Below, piece by piece: positions 1-6,894 of a DNA stretch of 22,334 nucleotides; position 1 is the stretch's first letter; each line of letters begins with the position of its first letter. The stretch covers positions 1 through 22,334 of the forward strand of contig CAKSIT010000025.1 in NCBI GenBank assembly GCA_934462925.1, in the 5' to 3' direction. The DNA is from an uncultured Oscillospiraceae bacterium (GTDB taxonomy: Bacteria > Bacillota > Clostridia > Oscillospirales > Ruminococcaceae). Both the position numbers and the translations under genes were made by a program. The notes under the pieces are model-generated. The model saw only the letters and a program-made list of their open reading frames with translations. It searched no databases and was not told where the DNA came from.

Positions 1-138
1 CCTGATCCTGGCTGACAGACCTTGTCTGACGGCTTGATTCAGTGCGCCTTGGCAGACATTTTAAGAGATACACTGGCATTTACCAAATGTTTGAAACTGT
101 GTCCCGTTTTTGGGGGCGATTATGCGGTGTTGCCTTAA
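1..138. mobile_element. End of a mobile element truncating the HAD gene
   Basis: The last 20 bases (119-138) are, read on the minus strand, TTAAGGCAACACCGCATAAT. This is the same terminal sequence as the MITE at 1947-2148. The HAD-hydrolase reading frame (minus strand) stops resembling its family exactly at this boundary, so this is the edge of an inserted element whose body extends off the left of the window. The interior (1-118) does not resemble the MITE interior and shows no convincing transposase frame. It may be the parent insertion sequence or another non-autonomous copy. The terminal match is seen directly; the element class is unknown. Confidence 0.6.
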
Positions 139-370
139 AGTGCCGTATTGTTTTTTCCAGCGACCTGTATTCCAATTCCCTTTGAGTTTCAAAATTTTCA
201 TCGAATGCGGAATTAAACGCCGTTTGAAATTCATTCCACCAATAAGAACCTATTTCCGAAATATCTTTTACCTTGCCTGTAGCATATATTTCTTGCGTAA
301 TTTTTTTAATTACTTCGCCGTCCTCATGCACAACCGTGCCATAAAAGTCTGTAAATATTGCTTTTACCAT
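80..370 (-). pseudogene. HAD-superfamily hydrolase, truncated after about 77 residues
   Basis: The N-terminus carries HAD motif I as DFYGTVV (residues 8-14): the nucleophile Asp8 is present and the usual second Asp (DxD) is replaced by Tyr, as in some subfamilies. About 77 native residues follow down to position 139. The frame then enters the mobile-element end and runs 19 more codons to a stop at 80. A complete HAD phosphatase is typically 200-230 residues, so the motifs II-IV (Thr/Ser, Lys, acidic pair) are missing and the product should be inactive. It starts 30 bp after the ATC-hydrolase-family gene in the same direction, so the two were probably an operon. The missing 3' part might lie beyond the element, outside the window. 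Confidence 0.75.
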
Positions 371-400
371 CTGCGAATATCCTCAGAAATCAATTTCAAC

Positions 401-988
401 TCAGCTTTTTCTATAAAAGTGAAAATCGCAGCAATCGCCGCCATAGCCCAAGGTTTGGGTACGGGTAAAGCCTATTTTTTTCAGGCCGCCGTATGTTACG
501 TCGTCAACGTCGCAGAACAGACGGCAGAGCTCCGCGCAGCCGTTTTCCACGCAGGCAGTGTGCCACAGGCACTTTGTTATTGTGACGTCGTAATAATCCC
601 TGCCGTGGGTCTGCCTGCTTTGCTGAAGGTCGGTCGTGCGCATTATTTTCAGGAATACCCTGCTGTAAATCGCATAAAAGCCGGGGACTGCCTCCATTTT
701 CGCCGTTGACGCGTGCTTTTTTACCGCGACCCATTCGAGCATATATTTTCGCATATGCCCGTATACGTCCTCCTCCGATAAGCCCGCCTCGGCAAGGGTC
801 TTGTAGAGCGCTATGCGCGGGAGAATCGTCTGCGAGAGCATCTTCATCTGATTCTTCGTTTTGCCGTGCGTTCCGGCTATAAGCGCGAGAAGCGCGCTAT
901 CCTCCTTGTCAAACAGTTCGCATCCCTTGTCCTGCCCGAATTCCTCGGCTAAAAATACCTTTATCTGCTTTTGCTGTTTTATTTTCAT
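401..988 (-). CDS. L-2-amino-thiazoline-4-carboxylate hydrolase-family protein
   Basis: A 195-residue protein. The C-terminal segment RTQTLGYGGDCCDFHFYRK, with its Gly-rich turn and paired Cys, plus conserved Cys residues upstream (around KCLWHTACVENGC), is the hallmark of the ATC hydrolase family (Pfam ATC_hydrolase). Founder members hydrolyse L-2-amino-delta2-thiazoline-4-carboxylate to S-carbamyl-cysteine, but most Firmicutes members are uncharacterised, so substrate is not assigned. It is predicted cytoplasmic, with no signal peptide. ATG at 988 is preferred; TTG at 994 in the same frame is possible because AAGAAGG sits only 5 bases ahead of it. It lies just upstream of the truncated HAD gene, likely co-transcribed. 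Family call is good; function is inferred. Confidence 0.8.
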   Translation of the reverse strand: MKIKQQKQIKVFLAEEFGQDKGCELFDKEDSALLALIAGTHGKTKNQMKMLSQTILPRIALYKTLAEAGLSEEDVYGHMRKYMLEWVAVKKHASTAKMEAVPGFYAIYSRVFLKIMRTTDLQQSRQTHGRDYYDVTITKCLWHTACVENGCAELCRLFCDVDDVTYGGLKKIGFTRTQTLGYGGDCCDFHFYRKS

Positions 989-1108
989 TGCCAATGTACC
1001 TTCTTCAAGTTAATATGCAAAGCTGCTGCGCTGCACCAACAGCTATACCACGTTACGTCCTAATGAACCATATCGGCGCAGATTACCACACGTGAAACAG
1101 TAACTTTT

Positions 1109-1879
1109 CTAATACCGTTTTAACTGATATATCAGCACAATAATATACTCCACCGCAAGGTGCATGGGATAGACGATGTAAAAGAACCATTTTGCAAATA
1201 CAGGGTGTTTGCCTTTCTTCCCATTATAAAAGGCTGTTCTGAAAAAATAACTCGCAAGCATTGACAGCGTTCCTGTTATAAACCCCGGAGAAAGCAAAAT
1301 GTATATGCTCATTCCCCATGAAATATATTGCATTGTAACAGCGCAAACCGCAAAAAATATAAATCTCTTTTTCGGAGATTCTCTGAAAATATGTAATCCC
1401 AGTATTATAGGAACGCCAAATATCATCCACTCGCATTCCAAAGCGAATGTTATCAGGTCAATCAGGATAACGCCTGCAATACGCAGGCTGAGCTTCGCTT
1501 TGCTTTCCCATATAATTATAGCGACAAGCCCTGCAAAGAGCGTAAAAAACACATTGAGATTCCTGAGATCGGATAAGGTAAAATCTGTTCCGTAGTGCAA
1601 AAGAATAAAAGGCACTTGAGTTATTACAGCAAAAACAAGCAGTCTCAAAGCGTATTGCTTTTTTGAGCGAGTGTATAAATAGCCGTCCGAAATTGAAAAG
1701 AAGAAAACAGGGGGCGCAAAGCAAGATAACGCAGTCAGAACAGTCCATAAGGTATTCGATTCCAAAAGCCCATGTTCTATAAAGGCAGAAACAAAGTGTC
1801 CGATAATCATCGGAACAGCCGCAATATATTTTATAGTATCGCGGTCGATTACCTTTATGGAGTTTTTTTCAGCACTCAT
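1109..1879 (-). CDS. TraX family integral membrane protein
   Basis: A 256-residue polytopic membrane protein with about 7-8 hydrophobic segments. It opens with the family signature IKYIAAVPMIIGHF (compare lK-iA---M-iDH) and ends with FYIVYPMHLAVEYIIV, the typical TraX FYxxYPxHL motif. TraX proteins were first described in F-plasmid pilin N-acetylation; chromosomal Firmicutes members resemble membrane acyltransferases of unknown substrate. No Shine-Dalgarno sequence precedes the ATG and a good -10 box lies only 10 bases away (see promoter entry). The gene is isolated: it is separated from the ATC hydrolase gene by about 115 bp, and the MITE sits 67 bp upstream of its start. Confidence 0.85.
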   Translation of the reverse strand: MSAEKNSIKVIDRDTIKYIAAVPMIIGHFVSAFIEHGLLESNTLWTVLTALSCFAPPVFFFSISDGYLYTRSKKQYALRLLVFAVITQVPFILLHYGTDFTLSDLRNLNVFFTLFAGLVAIIIWESKAKLSLRIAGVILIDLITFALECEWMIFGVPIILGLHIFRESPKKRFIFFAVCAVTMQYISWGMSIYILLSPGFITGTLSMLASYFFRTAFYNGKKGKHPVFAKWFFYIVYPMHLAVEYIIVLIYQLKRY

Positions 1880-1889
1880 AACGTTTTCA

Positions 1890-1917
1890 ATTATACCTTA
1901 TACCTCAACAATCTCAA
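1890..1917 (-). promoter_or_regulatory. Promoter of the TraX-family gene (possibly leaderless)
   Basis: On the minus strand TTGAGA (1917-1912), a 16-base spacer and a perfect TATAAT (1895-1890). The -10 box ends 10 bases before the ATG at 1879, so a start site at the normal distance would leave only a 3-5 base leader. Confidence 0.5.
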
Positions 1918-1946
1918 ATGCGAAGCAGGGAATCCGCTCTCCGAAC

Positions 1947-2148
1947 TTAAGGCAACACCGCACAATTAGCGGCTAACGCCTTTTCTAAGCGACGCCTATG
2001 GCTTACGCGGCGCTTGCTTGCATCTTTTCCGCCATATTGCACAATTCGTCCTAGCAAGGCATACAGCCTTGCGTCGTCCTCATTGTACAATCTGACGAAA
2101 AATCTGACTGCGCAATCGCGCGAAAATAATTATGCGGTATTGCCTTAA
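1947..2148. mobile_element. 202-bp MITE with 22-bp terminal inverted repeats
   Basis: The left end (1947-1968) begins TTAAGGCAACACCGCAC and the right end (2127-2148) is its reverse complement with two mismatches in 22 bases. There is no coding sequence inside. The interior holds several short dyads, for example GCAAGGC/GCCTTGC around 2055-2075. The first 20 bases of its terminal repeat recur at 119-138 in the HAD gene, so at least two related ends exist in this window. TTAA at both extremities could be a target duplication or part of the repeat; the flanks do not decide it. Confidence 0.75.
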
Positions 2149-2239
2149 TTATAACACACTTTCCCGACTGTTGCAACAGCTTTCGGAAAAAAGCTGCAAT
2201 TGCAGCGCGTGCGCTTTAAGCAGCAGCGAAACATTGCAA

Positions 2240-2266
2240 AAAGCAGGGACTGTCAGCCCCTGCTTT
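2240..2266 (-). terminator. Intrinsic terminator of the ABC-LytTR-DUF3021 operon
   Basis: AAAGCAGGG (2240-2248) and CCCTGCTTT (2258-2266) form a perfect 9-bp stem around a 9-base loop. Read on the minus strand the stem is followed by TTTTTGC. It lies about 340 bp past the DUF3021 stop, so the tandem repeat array would be part of the 3' untranslated RNA. A perfect 14-bp palindrome (GCTGCAATTGCAGC, 2193-2206) follows. Confidence 0.55.
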
Positions 2267-2300
2267 CGCCATGTATTTTGCAAGGCTGCCAAGCGCCCCG

Positions 2301-2607
2301 CCCGCGTGTGAAAACCCGCGCCAAAAATTCACATACAGCCGTAACCGCCCGCGTGTGAAAACCCGCGCCAAAAGTTCACATACAGCCGTAACCGCCCGCA
2401 GGGGCTACCCTGCCCGCGTGTGAAAACCCGCGCCAAAAATTCACATATAGCCGTAACCGCCCGCGGGGGCTACCCCGCCCGCGTGTGAAAACCCGCGCCA
2501 ACAATTCACAAACAGCCGTAACCGCCCGCAGGGGCTACCCTGCCCGCGTGTGAAAACCCGCGCCAAAGATTCACATACAGCCGGAATTGCCCGCGGGGGC
2601 TACCCCG
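2301..2607. repeat. Five-unit tandem array, 65-bp period, with a hairpin module
   Basis: Units start at 2301, 2348, 2413, 2478 and 2543, each with CCCGCGTGTGAAAACCCGCG. Lengths are 47, 65, 65, 65 and 65. Every unit has the dyad TGTGAA-N15-TTCACA, slightly degraded in some units. Units 2-5 add an 18-bp module that forms a 6-bp stem around GCTA; unit 1 lacks it. The stem is GCAGGG/CCCTGC in units 2 and 4 and GCGGGG/CCCCGC in units 3 and 5, so a base pair changed on both sides. There are no unique spacers, so it is not a CRISPR array. It sits between the DUF3021 stop and the minus-strand terminator. Confidence 0.9.
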
Positions 2608-3024
2608 CTACCCCGCTTTGCGGTGTTTTAGGGCGTTGTTGAGTTCGTCGGCGGAGCGCCTGCTGCCGATGTAGGTGGTGGCGACGGAAAAGGCGTAAAC
2701 CGCCGCTATGCTCGCCATCATGCAAAGACAGCCTGTGAGCGTGGGGACGTACCAGCCGAATAACGCGCCTACTGTTAGGATAAACGCGCTTACCAGTACA
2801 AAGTGTATGCAGTAGCGCACTATCCATTGCCTGCGGGAAAAATCCCTGTCGGGAAGGATAGCCATGCTTAAAAACGTTGTGACAGCGCCGCAAAGCGGTA
2901 TCTGCCAGAGGATATCGCTCGTCCATTGCTCAATGCCGAGTACCTTAAGAACAACGGCGCAGACGATGATTACGCCCGTTGTCACCTTTGTAAACAGCCC
3001 TATGAAATATTGCAGATACTTCAT
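2608..3024 (-). CDS. DUF3021 family membrane protein
   Basis: A 138-residue protein with four hydrophobic segments (about residues 10-30, 40-58, 70-92, 97-118) and a basic C-terminal tail. This matches the size and plan of DUF3021 proteins that are encoded directly after LytTR regulators. In comparable LytTR regulatory pairs the membrane partner restrains the DNA-binding protein; that role is inferred here from gene order. The start is set by GGAGG 8 bases upstream, embedded in the last codons of the LytTR gene (3-base gap between stop and ATG), so translation is probably coupled. It is the last gene of the operon. Confidence 0.8.
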   Translation of the reverse strand: MKYLQYFIGLFTKVTTGVIIVCAVVLKVLGIEQWTSDILWQIPLCGAVTTFLSMAILPDRDFSRRQWIVRYCIHFVLVSAFILTVGALFGWYVPTLTGCLCMMASIAAVYAFSVATTYIGSRRSADELNNALKHRKAG

Positions 3025-3027
3025 GCA

Positions 3028-3471
3028 CTAACCTCCTATCCCAAGCTTCTTTTTAAGCGCGGGGACGTATTGCCGCGAGATTATCACGCGCTCGCCGTTG
3101 TCAAGCACCGCCTCGAAGCGGCCGTTGAAGCTCGGCGTTAAGCGCGATATCCTGTCAAGATTTACTATAACCGACTTTGAAACGCGCAGGAAGTCCGTGT
3201 TTTCAAACTGCTGCTCCAGCTCGTAGAGCTTGCGGCGTATCTCGCATACGCGCTTTTCGCAGTAAACAAACACCCTGTCGTCTACCGCCTCGAAATAATA
3301 AACGTCCCTCGGCTCTATCATAACTATGCTGCCGTCCTCAACGCAGCTTAGCTTGTCGCGCCGCGATTTGAGCGCGTATATGAGCCGCATTACCTCCTCG
3401 TCGGGCGCGGCGCAGCGTATGATTATCTGCTCCTCCTCGCCCTCGGGCAGATCCTCTATCGTTATCCTTAT
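3028..3471 (-). CDS. LytTR-domain transcriptional regulator
   Basis: A stand-alone LytTR DNA-binding protein without a receiver domain. The region after residue 40 shows the LytTR pattern: VMIEPRDVYYFEA, then FLRVSKSVIVNLDRI, then NGRFEAVLDNGERVIISRQYV. The only ATG in frame is at 3390 (120 residues), but the 27 codons upstream read IRITIEDLPEGEEEQIIIRC, which is the usual N-terminus of this family, where the first residue is Met. In this sequence the codon in that position (3471-3469) is ATA, and GGGGGGAG lies 9 bases upstream. I therefore give the longer form, starting at ATA; the short form from ATG 3390 is the alternative. It probably controls the ABC operon it sits in, together with the DUF3021 partner. 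Confidence 0.75.
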   Translation of the reverse strand: MRITIEDLPEGEEEQIIIRCAAPDEEVMRLIYALKSRRDKLSCVEDGSIVMIEPRDVYYFEAVDDRVFVYCEKRVCEIRRKLYELEQQFENTDFLRVSKSVIVNLDRISRLTPSFNGRFEAVLDNGERVIISRQYVPALKKKLGIGG

Positions 3472-3500
3472 GGCAAATCACTCCCCCCGCCGCACGCGCG

Positions 3501-4412
3501 TTACCTGTCGGACTGCACGCGCCTTTTTGAAATAAGCGCTGCCGCCGCTGCAAATATTATACCATATCCTGCGAGAATTGCAAGCTGTAAGCCCATGCCG
3601 ATTTCGGTTTCGCCAAATTTAAGCGTTATGCCCATAGCCTCGCCGTACTCGCTTACAAGCTGCGCGGGCGCGCCCTCAAACGTCTGCGCAAGCGCGTTTT
3701 CCGTAAGAATGCTGCGGTATACCGAACAGCCGTATATCGTGGGCAGGCACTTGAGCGCCGTCTGTACAGCCTCGGGCAGGCTGCCTATGGGCAGGTATAT
3801 TCCGCCTAAAAAGCCCACAAGCGTGCCTGTAAGCGTTGAGAAGCCCGACCACGCGCCCTGCGTCCTTACAAGCGTAGCCGCAAAGTACATTACCCCCGCA
3901 TATGTAAAGCTGTTGAGCGCTATCACGCCGATAAGCCCCAGCTGCCCCGCAACGTCGGGAAGCTGCGCGCCGTTCGCCGCTGCGAAAAGCTCGCCCGCCG
4001 CAAGCGTTATAAGACAGATGAACACCGACGCCGCCCACGACGAAAAAATGTAGCCCATAGCCAGACTCGCGCGGCTTATCGGCGCTGTCCTGAAGCTATT
4101 GAGCCGCCCGCTCGCCGCGTCGTTAATCATTATTGAAAGCGTCATCGTGGTTACGGTAACGCCGTTTACGCAAAGCACCCCGCCTATCGTCCAGAGCAGC
4201 ACCAGCAGCTGCGCGTGCTTGTCGTTATCCTCAGCCGAGCCTACGCCGTATTCCGCAAGCAGCTTTGTTATCGACTCTACGTTCATGTCGCCAAGAAATA
4301 CCAGCATAAGCACGATAACAATAAGCATTGACAACAGCGAAAAGAACACCGCCGCCCTGTCTCTCAGATATATCTTTATGTTCCTGCCCGCAAGCTTAAG
4401 TATGCTGTTCAT
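3501..4412 (-). CDS. ABC-2 type transporter permease
   Basis: A 303-residue permease with the ABC-2 layout: an N-terminal helix (about residues 18-40), a large extracytoplasmic loop (about 45-68), then five further hydrophobic segments including SLGAGELF/GVIALNSF-like helices and the typical GGIYLPIGSLPEAVQ loop before the last external segment. It forms the membrane half of an exporter with the ATPase encoded immediately upstream; the start ATG overlaps the ATPase stop (ATGA), so they are translationally coupled. The substrate is unknown; relatives export lipids, drugs or peptides. It is followed after about 30 bp by the LytTR gene. Confidence 0.88.
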   Translation of the reverse strand: MNSILKLAGRNIKIYLRDRAAVFFSLLSMLIVIVLMLVFLGDMNVESITKLLAEYGVGSAEDNDKHAQLLVLLWTIGGVLCVNGVTVTTMTLSIMINDAASGRLNSFRTAPISRASLAMGYIFSSWAASVFICLITLAAGELFAAANGAQLPDVAGQLGLIGVIALNSFTYAGVMYFAATLVRTQGAWSGFSTLTGTLVGFLGGIYLPIGSLPEAVQTALKCLPTIYGCSVYRSILTENALAQTFEGAPAQLVSEYGEAMGITLKFGETEIGMGLQLAILAGYGIIFAAAAALISKRRVQSDR

Positions 4413-5314
4413 GCCCTGTCCTCCCCCGTTTCAAGCCGTTTTCCCGCCGCGTTTAAGAACACGTCGTCCATTGTGCCGTTTATCACCTCAAAGCCGTCTA
4501 TGTCGCCGCGCACGCGGTCAAGCACCGCAAGCGCGTCAAGCGTGCGCGTAAGCTCCATGCTGTAGCCGTAGCTCTCCCGCGTAAGCCCCTGCATGACAAG
4601 CTCGCGCTCGGTGTAAAGCCGCAGCTTGTCGCGCGCATAACGCTCCTTAAGCTTAAACGGCGACCCCTGCGCGCATATTCTGCCGCCCTCAAGTATCACA
4701 ATATCGTCCGCGGCGGCGGCCTCCTCCATGTAGTGGGTGGTGAGAAACACCGTCACGCCCTCCCTGCGAAGCTGCGCCACGCTCTCCCACACGCTTTTGC
4801 GGGTAGCGGGGTCAAGCCCCGTCGTAGGCTCGTCAAGAAAGAGCAGCTCGGGCGTGTGCATGAGCGCCGCGGCTATCTCGCAGCGCCGCTTCTGACCGCC
4901 CGAAAGCGTTTTGTAGCGCTTATTCGCAACGTCCCCGAGGGAAAGAATGCCGCTCACGCGCGCGAGGTTTTCAAGGCACTTAGCGCGGCTCTCGCCGTAT
5001 ATCGCGCCGCGCAGCAGCAGGTTCTCGCGCACGGTGAGCATTTCGTCAAGGCAGTTGTTCTGGTAGACAATGCCTATCCTGCGGCGAATCTCGCCGTCCT
5101 GCCTGCCAAGCTCAAAACCGCATACCGTGGCGCTTCCGCTTGTGGGAGCTATAAGCGTTGAGAGCATATTTATCGTTGTGGATTTGCCCGCGCCGTTCAC
5201 CCCAAGGAAGCCGAAGAAACCGCCCCTTTTAGCCGTAAAGCTTATGCCGTCCACCGCCCTGTGCGCGCCGTATAGCTTTGTGAGTTCGCGTACTTCAATA
5301 ATGTTTTCGTTCAT
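4409..5314 (-). CDS. ABC transporter ATP-binding protein (ABC-2 exporter)
   Basis: A 301-residue ATPase with every ABC motif: Walker A GVNGAGKS (38-45), Q-loop Gln85, signature LSGGQ (137-141), Walker B LLFLDE (157-162) and H-loop His194 (TTHYMEEAAAADDI). The region after 215 is the accessory C-terminal domain ending TMDDVFLNAAG, typical of DrrA/CcmA-like exporters. The start at 5314 is chosen over the longer frame (5359) because AAAGGACGG lies just upstream and the protein then opens NIIEVRELTKLYG as relatives do. It is the first gene of the operon, with a good promoter upstream. Confidence 0.92.
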   Translation of the reverse strand: MNENIIEVRELTKLYGAHRAVDGISFTAKRGGFFGFLGVNGAGKSTTINMLSTLIAPTSGSATVCGFELGRQDGEIRRRIGIVYQNNCLDEMLTVRENLLLRGAIYGESRAKCLENLARVSGILSLGDVANKRYKTLSGGQKRRCEIAAALMHTPELLFLDEPTTGLDPATRKSVWESVAQLRREGVTVFLTTHYMEEAAAADDIVILEGGRICAQGSPFKLKERYARDKLRLYTERELVMQGLTRESYGYSMELTRTLDALAVLDRVRGDIDGFEVINGTMDDVFLNAAGKRLETGEDRA

Positions 5315-5343
5315 GCCGTACCGTCCTTTCTGTCTGTGATGGT

Positions 5344-5372
5344 ATTGTAGCATACCCACGCCGTCTTTTCAA
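5344..5372 (-). promoter_or_regulatory. Promoter of the ABC-LytTR-DUF3021 operon
   Basis: On the minus strand TTGAAA (5372-5367), a 17-base spacer and TACAAT (5349-5344), about 30 bases before the ATPase start at 5314. Confidence 0.7.
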
Positions 5373-5397
5373 GCGATTTTCCGCAAGCTGCACAACG

Positions 5398-5477
5398 CGC
5401 CCGCCAAGCTGCACAGGCGGGCGGTGAAATGCAGCGCGCTCATAAAGAATTGCACAGCGCTCATAAAGAATTGCGCA
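5398..5477. repeat. Divergent-promoter spacer: hairpin and 21-bp direct repeat
   Basis: CGCCCGCC (5398-5405) and GGCGGGCG (5416-5423) form an 8-bp stem. Two copies of a 21-bp unit beginning GCGCTCATAAAGAATTGC follow at 5436-5456 and 5457-5477 with one mismatch. They lie between the divergent ABC and GNAT promoters. A regulatory role is possible but unsupported. Confidence 0.5.
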
Positions 5478-5523
5478 GCGCAGCTCTCGTAAAAAAATGC
5501 GGCTGCCCGCAAATACGCGGGGC

Positions 5524-5552
5524 TTGATTTCTCGCGAAAAATGTGTTACAAT
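5524..5552 (+). promoter_or_regulatory. Promoter of the GNAT-DUF523 operon
   Basis: TTGATT (5524-5529), a 17-base spacer and TACAAT (5547-5552), with the GNAT start at 5606. Confidence 0.7.
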
Positions 5553-5605
5553 AGCCTGTAGCGCCGCGCGAAGCAGAGTTTACGCGCGGCGGAAGGAGCA
5601 TTCTT

Positions 5606-6157
5606 ATGAAAATTACGCTTATCCCCTGCCCGCGCGAACATATGGCGGCTGCGCGCAGGCTGTACAATACTGCGTTCCCGAAAGAGGAGCGCGCGCCGTT
5701 CTTCTTTCTTAAGGCGAGGGCGAAAAAAGGGCGGGCGCAGCTGCTCGCGGCGCTTGACGGCGAGCGGTTCGCGGGGCTTGCATACGTTGTAACGCTCGGG
5801 GACATGACGTACCTGTTCTACCTTGCGGTGGCTGAGGAGCTGCGCGGGCGCGGCGTCGGCGGGGCAATAATCGCCGCGCTCCGGGAGCGTTACCCGCAAA
5901 GCCGCATTTTTCTCTCGCGCGAGCAGCTTGACGAGAACGCCGAAAACCTGCCGCAGCGCGTGGCGCGCAGGGAGTTCTACCTTAAAAACGGCTTTACGGA
6001 CATGGGCGCGTGCGTGCAGGAAGCCAAAATGACCTACGACGTTATGGGCATAGGCGGCAGGGTGTCCCCGCAGGAGTACGACAGGCTTATTACGTCGTGG
6101 TCGGGGCGGCTTGTGAGAGGGCTGTTTGCAATGCGGCTTTACGAGGTGGAGCAATGA
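5606..6157 (+). CDS. GNAT family N-acetyltransferase
   Basis: A 183-residue protein with the GNAT fold: a beta strand TYLFYLAV (68-75) followed by the acetyl-CoA pyrophosphate-binding motif A, RGRGVGG (80-86), and the helix after it; REFYLKNGFTDMG (about 125-137) is the motif B region. It should transfer an acetyl group from acetyl-CoA to an unknown amine, in the cytoplasm. AAGGAG sits 8 bases before the ATG. The stop overlaps the ATG of the DUF523 gene (ATGA), so the two are coupled. The acceptor cannot be predicted from the sequence. Confidence 0.85.
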   Translation: MKITLIPCPREHMAAARRLYNTAFPKEERAPFFFLKARAKKGRAQLLAALDGERFAGLAYVVTLGDMTYLFYLAVAEELRGRGVGGAIIAALRERYPQSRIFLSREQLDENAENLPQRVARREFYLKNGFTDMGACVQEAKMTYDVMGIGGRVSPQEYDRLITSWSGRLVRGLFAMRLYEVEQ

Positions 6158-6609
6158 AAATTCTTGTGAGCGCCTGCCTTTTGGGGGAGAAGTGCCGCTA
6201 CGACGGCGGCTCGCGCGAGTGTACGCACCCGATATTCACCAAATGGCGGAACGACGGCTTGCTTGTGCCGATTTGTCCCGAGGTGCGCGGTGGGCTTCCC
6301 GTGCCGCGAACGCCCTGCGAACGGCGCGGCGGAGCTGTCGCGTCGCGCGGCGGCGAAGACTTCACCGCGCAGTACCTCGCGGGGGCGCAGGCGGCGGTAA
6401 GGCTCGCGCGGGAGTGCGGCGCGGCGCTCTGCGTGCTTAAGGAGAACAGCCCCTCGTGCGGGGCGGGCTTTGTTTACGACGGCACATTCAGCGGCAGGAC
6501 GGTGCGCGGACAGGGACTTGCCGCGCAGCTTCTGCGGCAGGCGGGGTTCGCGGTGTTCAGCGAAAACGAGCTTGAAGCGGCGGCGGAGTTCCTCGCGCAG
6601 GAAAAATAA
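6154..6609 (+). CDS. DUF523 family protein
   Basis: A 151-residue protein that starts KILVSACLLGEKCRYDGG, the family's N-terminal CLLG-xxCRYDG signature, and has ICPEVRGGLPVPRTPCE (about 43-59) and LKENSPSCG (about 94-102). All conserved Cys residues of these motifs are present, suggesting a metal or Fe-S site; this is family knowledge and inference. It is the usual length for stand-alone DUF523 proteins. Function is unknown. The ATG overlaps the GNAT stop; no other start is plausible. Confidence 0.88.
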   Translation: MKILVSACLLGEKCRYDGGSRECTHPIFTKWRNDGLLVPICPEVRGGLPVPRTPCERRGGAVASRGGEDFTAQYLAGAQAAVRLARECGAALCVLKENSPSCGAGFVYDGTFSGRTVRGQGLAAQLLRQAGFAVFSENELEAAAEFLAQEK

Positions 6610-6745
6610 GCGTTACGCCTATGGAGCGCTCAAAAGCGCTTCACGGGCGGTTTTTCGCGCCAAAGCGCGGCTGATAGTACGAGCCGCTGACAAGCAGCAC
6701 TATTTCAATTTAAGGCGTGGTATTCTCCACAAAATCACAGTGCGG

Positions 6746-6767
6746 TTTTTGTGTACTTATACAAAAA
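6746..6767. promoter_or_regulatory. Imperfect dyad upstream of the consensus promoter (operator candidate)
   Basis: TTTTTGTGTA (6746-6755) and TATACAAAAA (6758-6767) are inverted with one G-T type mismatch and a 2-base centre. The dyad ends 12 bases before the -35 box at 6780. The 6610-6745 stretch otherwise holds only short GC-rich dyads and no gene. Confidence 0.4.
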
Positions 6768-6779
6768 TCAATTTAATGC

Positions 6780-6808
6780 TTGACAAGGAACGCGTTGACA
6801 TATATAAT
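6780..6808 (+). promoter_or_regulatory. Perfect consensus sigma-A promoter
   Basis: TTGACA (6780-6785), exactly 17 bases, TATAAT (6803-6808). Both hexamers are full consensus. It would drive the broken gene at 6895 and possibly the lipoprotein at 7522. Confidence 0.85.
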
Positions 6809-6894
6809 TGTATTAAGGCAGAAAAAGTGGATTCTGCTTAAAACCGCGGTTATTTCCTCACCACTGCATCAGTTTTAAGAAAGGATTTACAAGC

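Noticed and set aside
2301..2607. Possible CRISPR array
   Set aside because: Units are contiguous with no unique spacers and the period is 65 bp with near-complete identity; it is a tandem repeat.
5497..6154. Alternative ORFs in and opposite the GNAT gene
   Set aside because: Arg/Ala-rich shadow frames caused by high GC; the GNAT frame has RBS, promoter and motif support.
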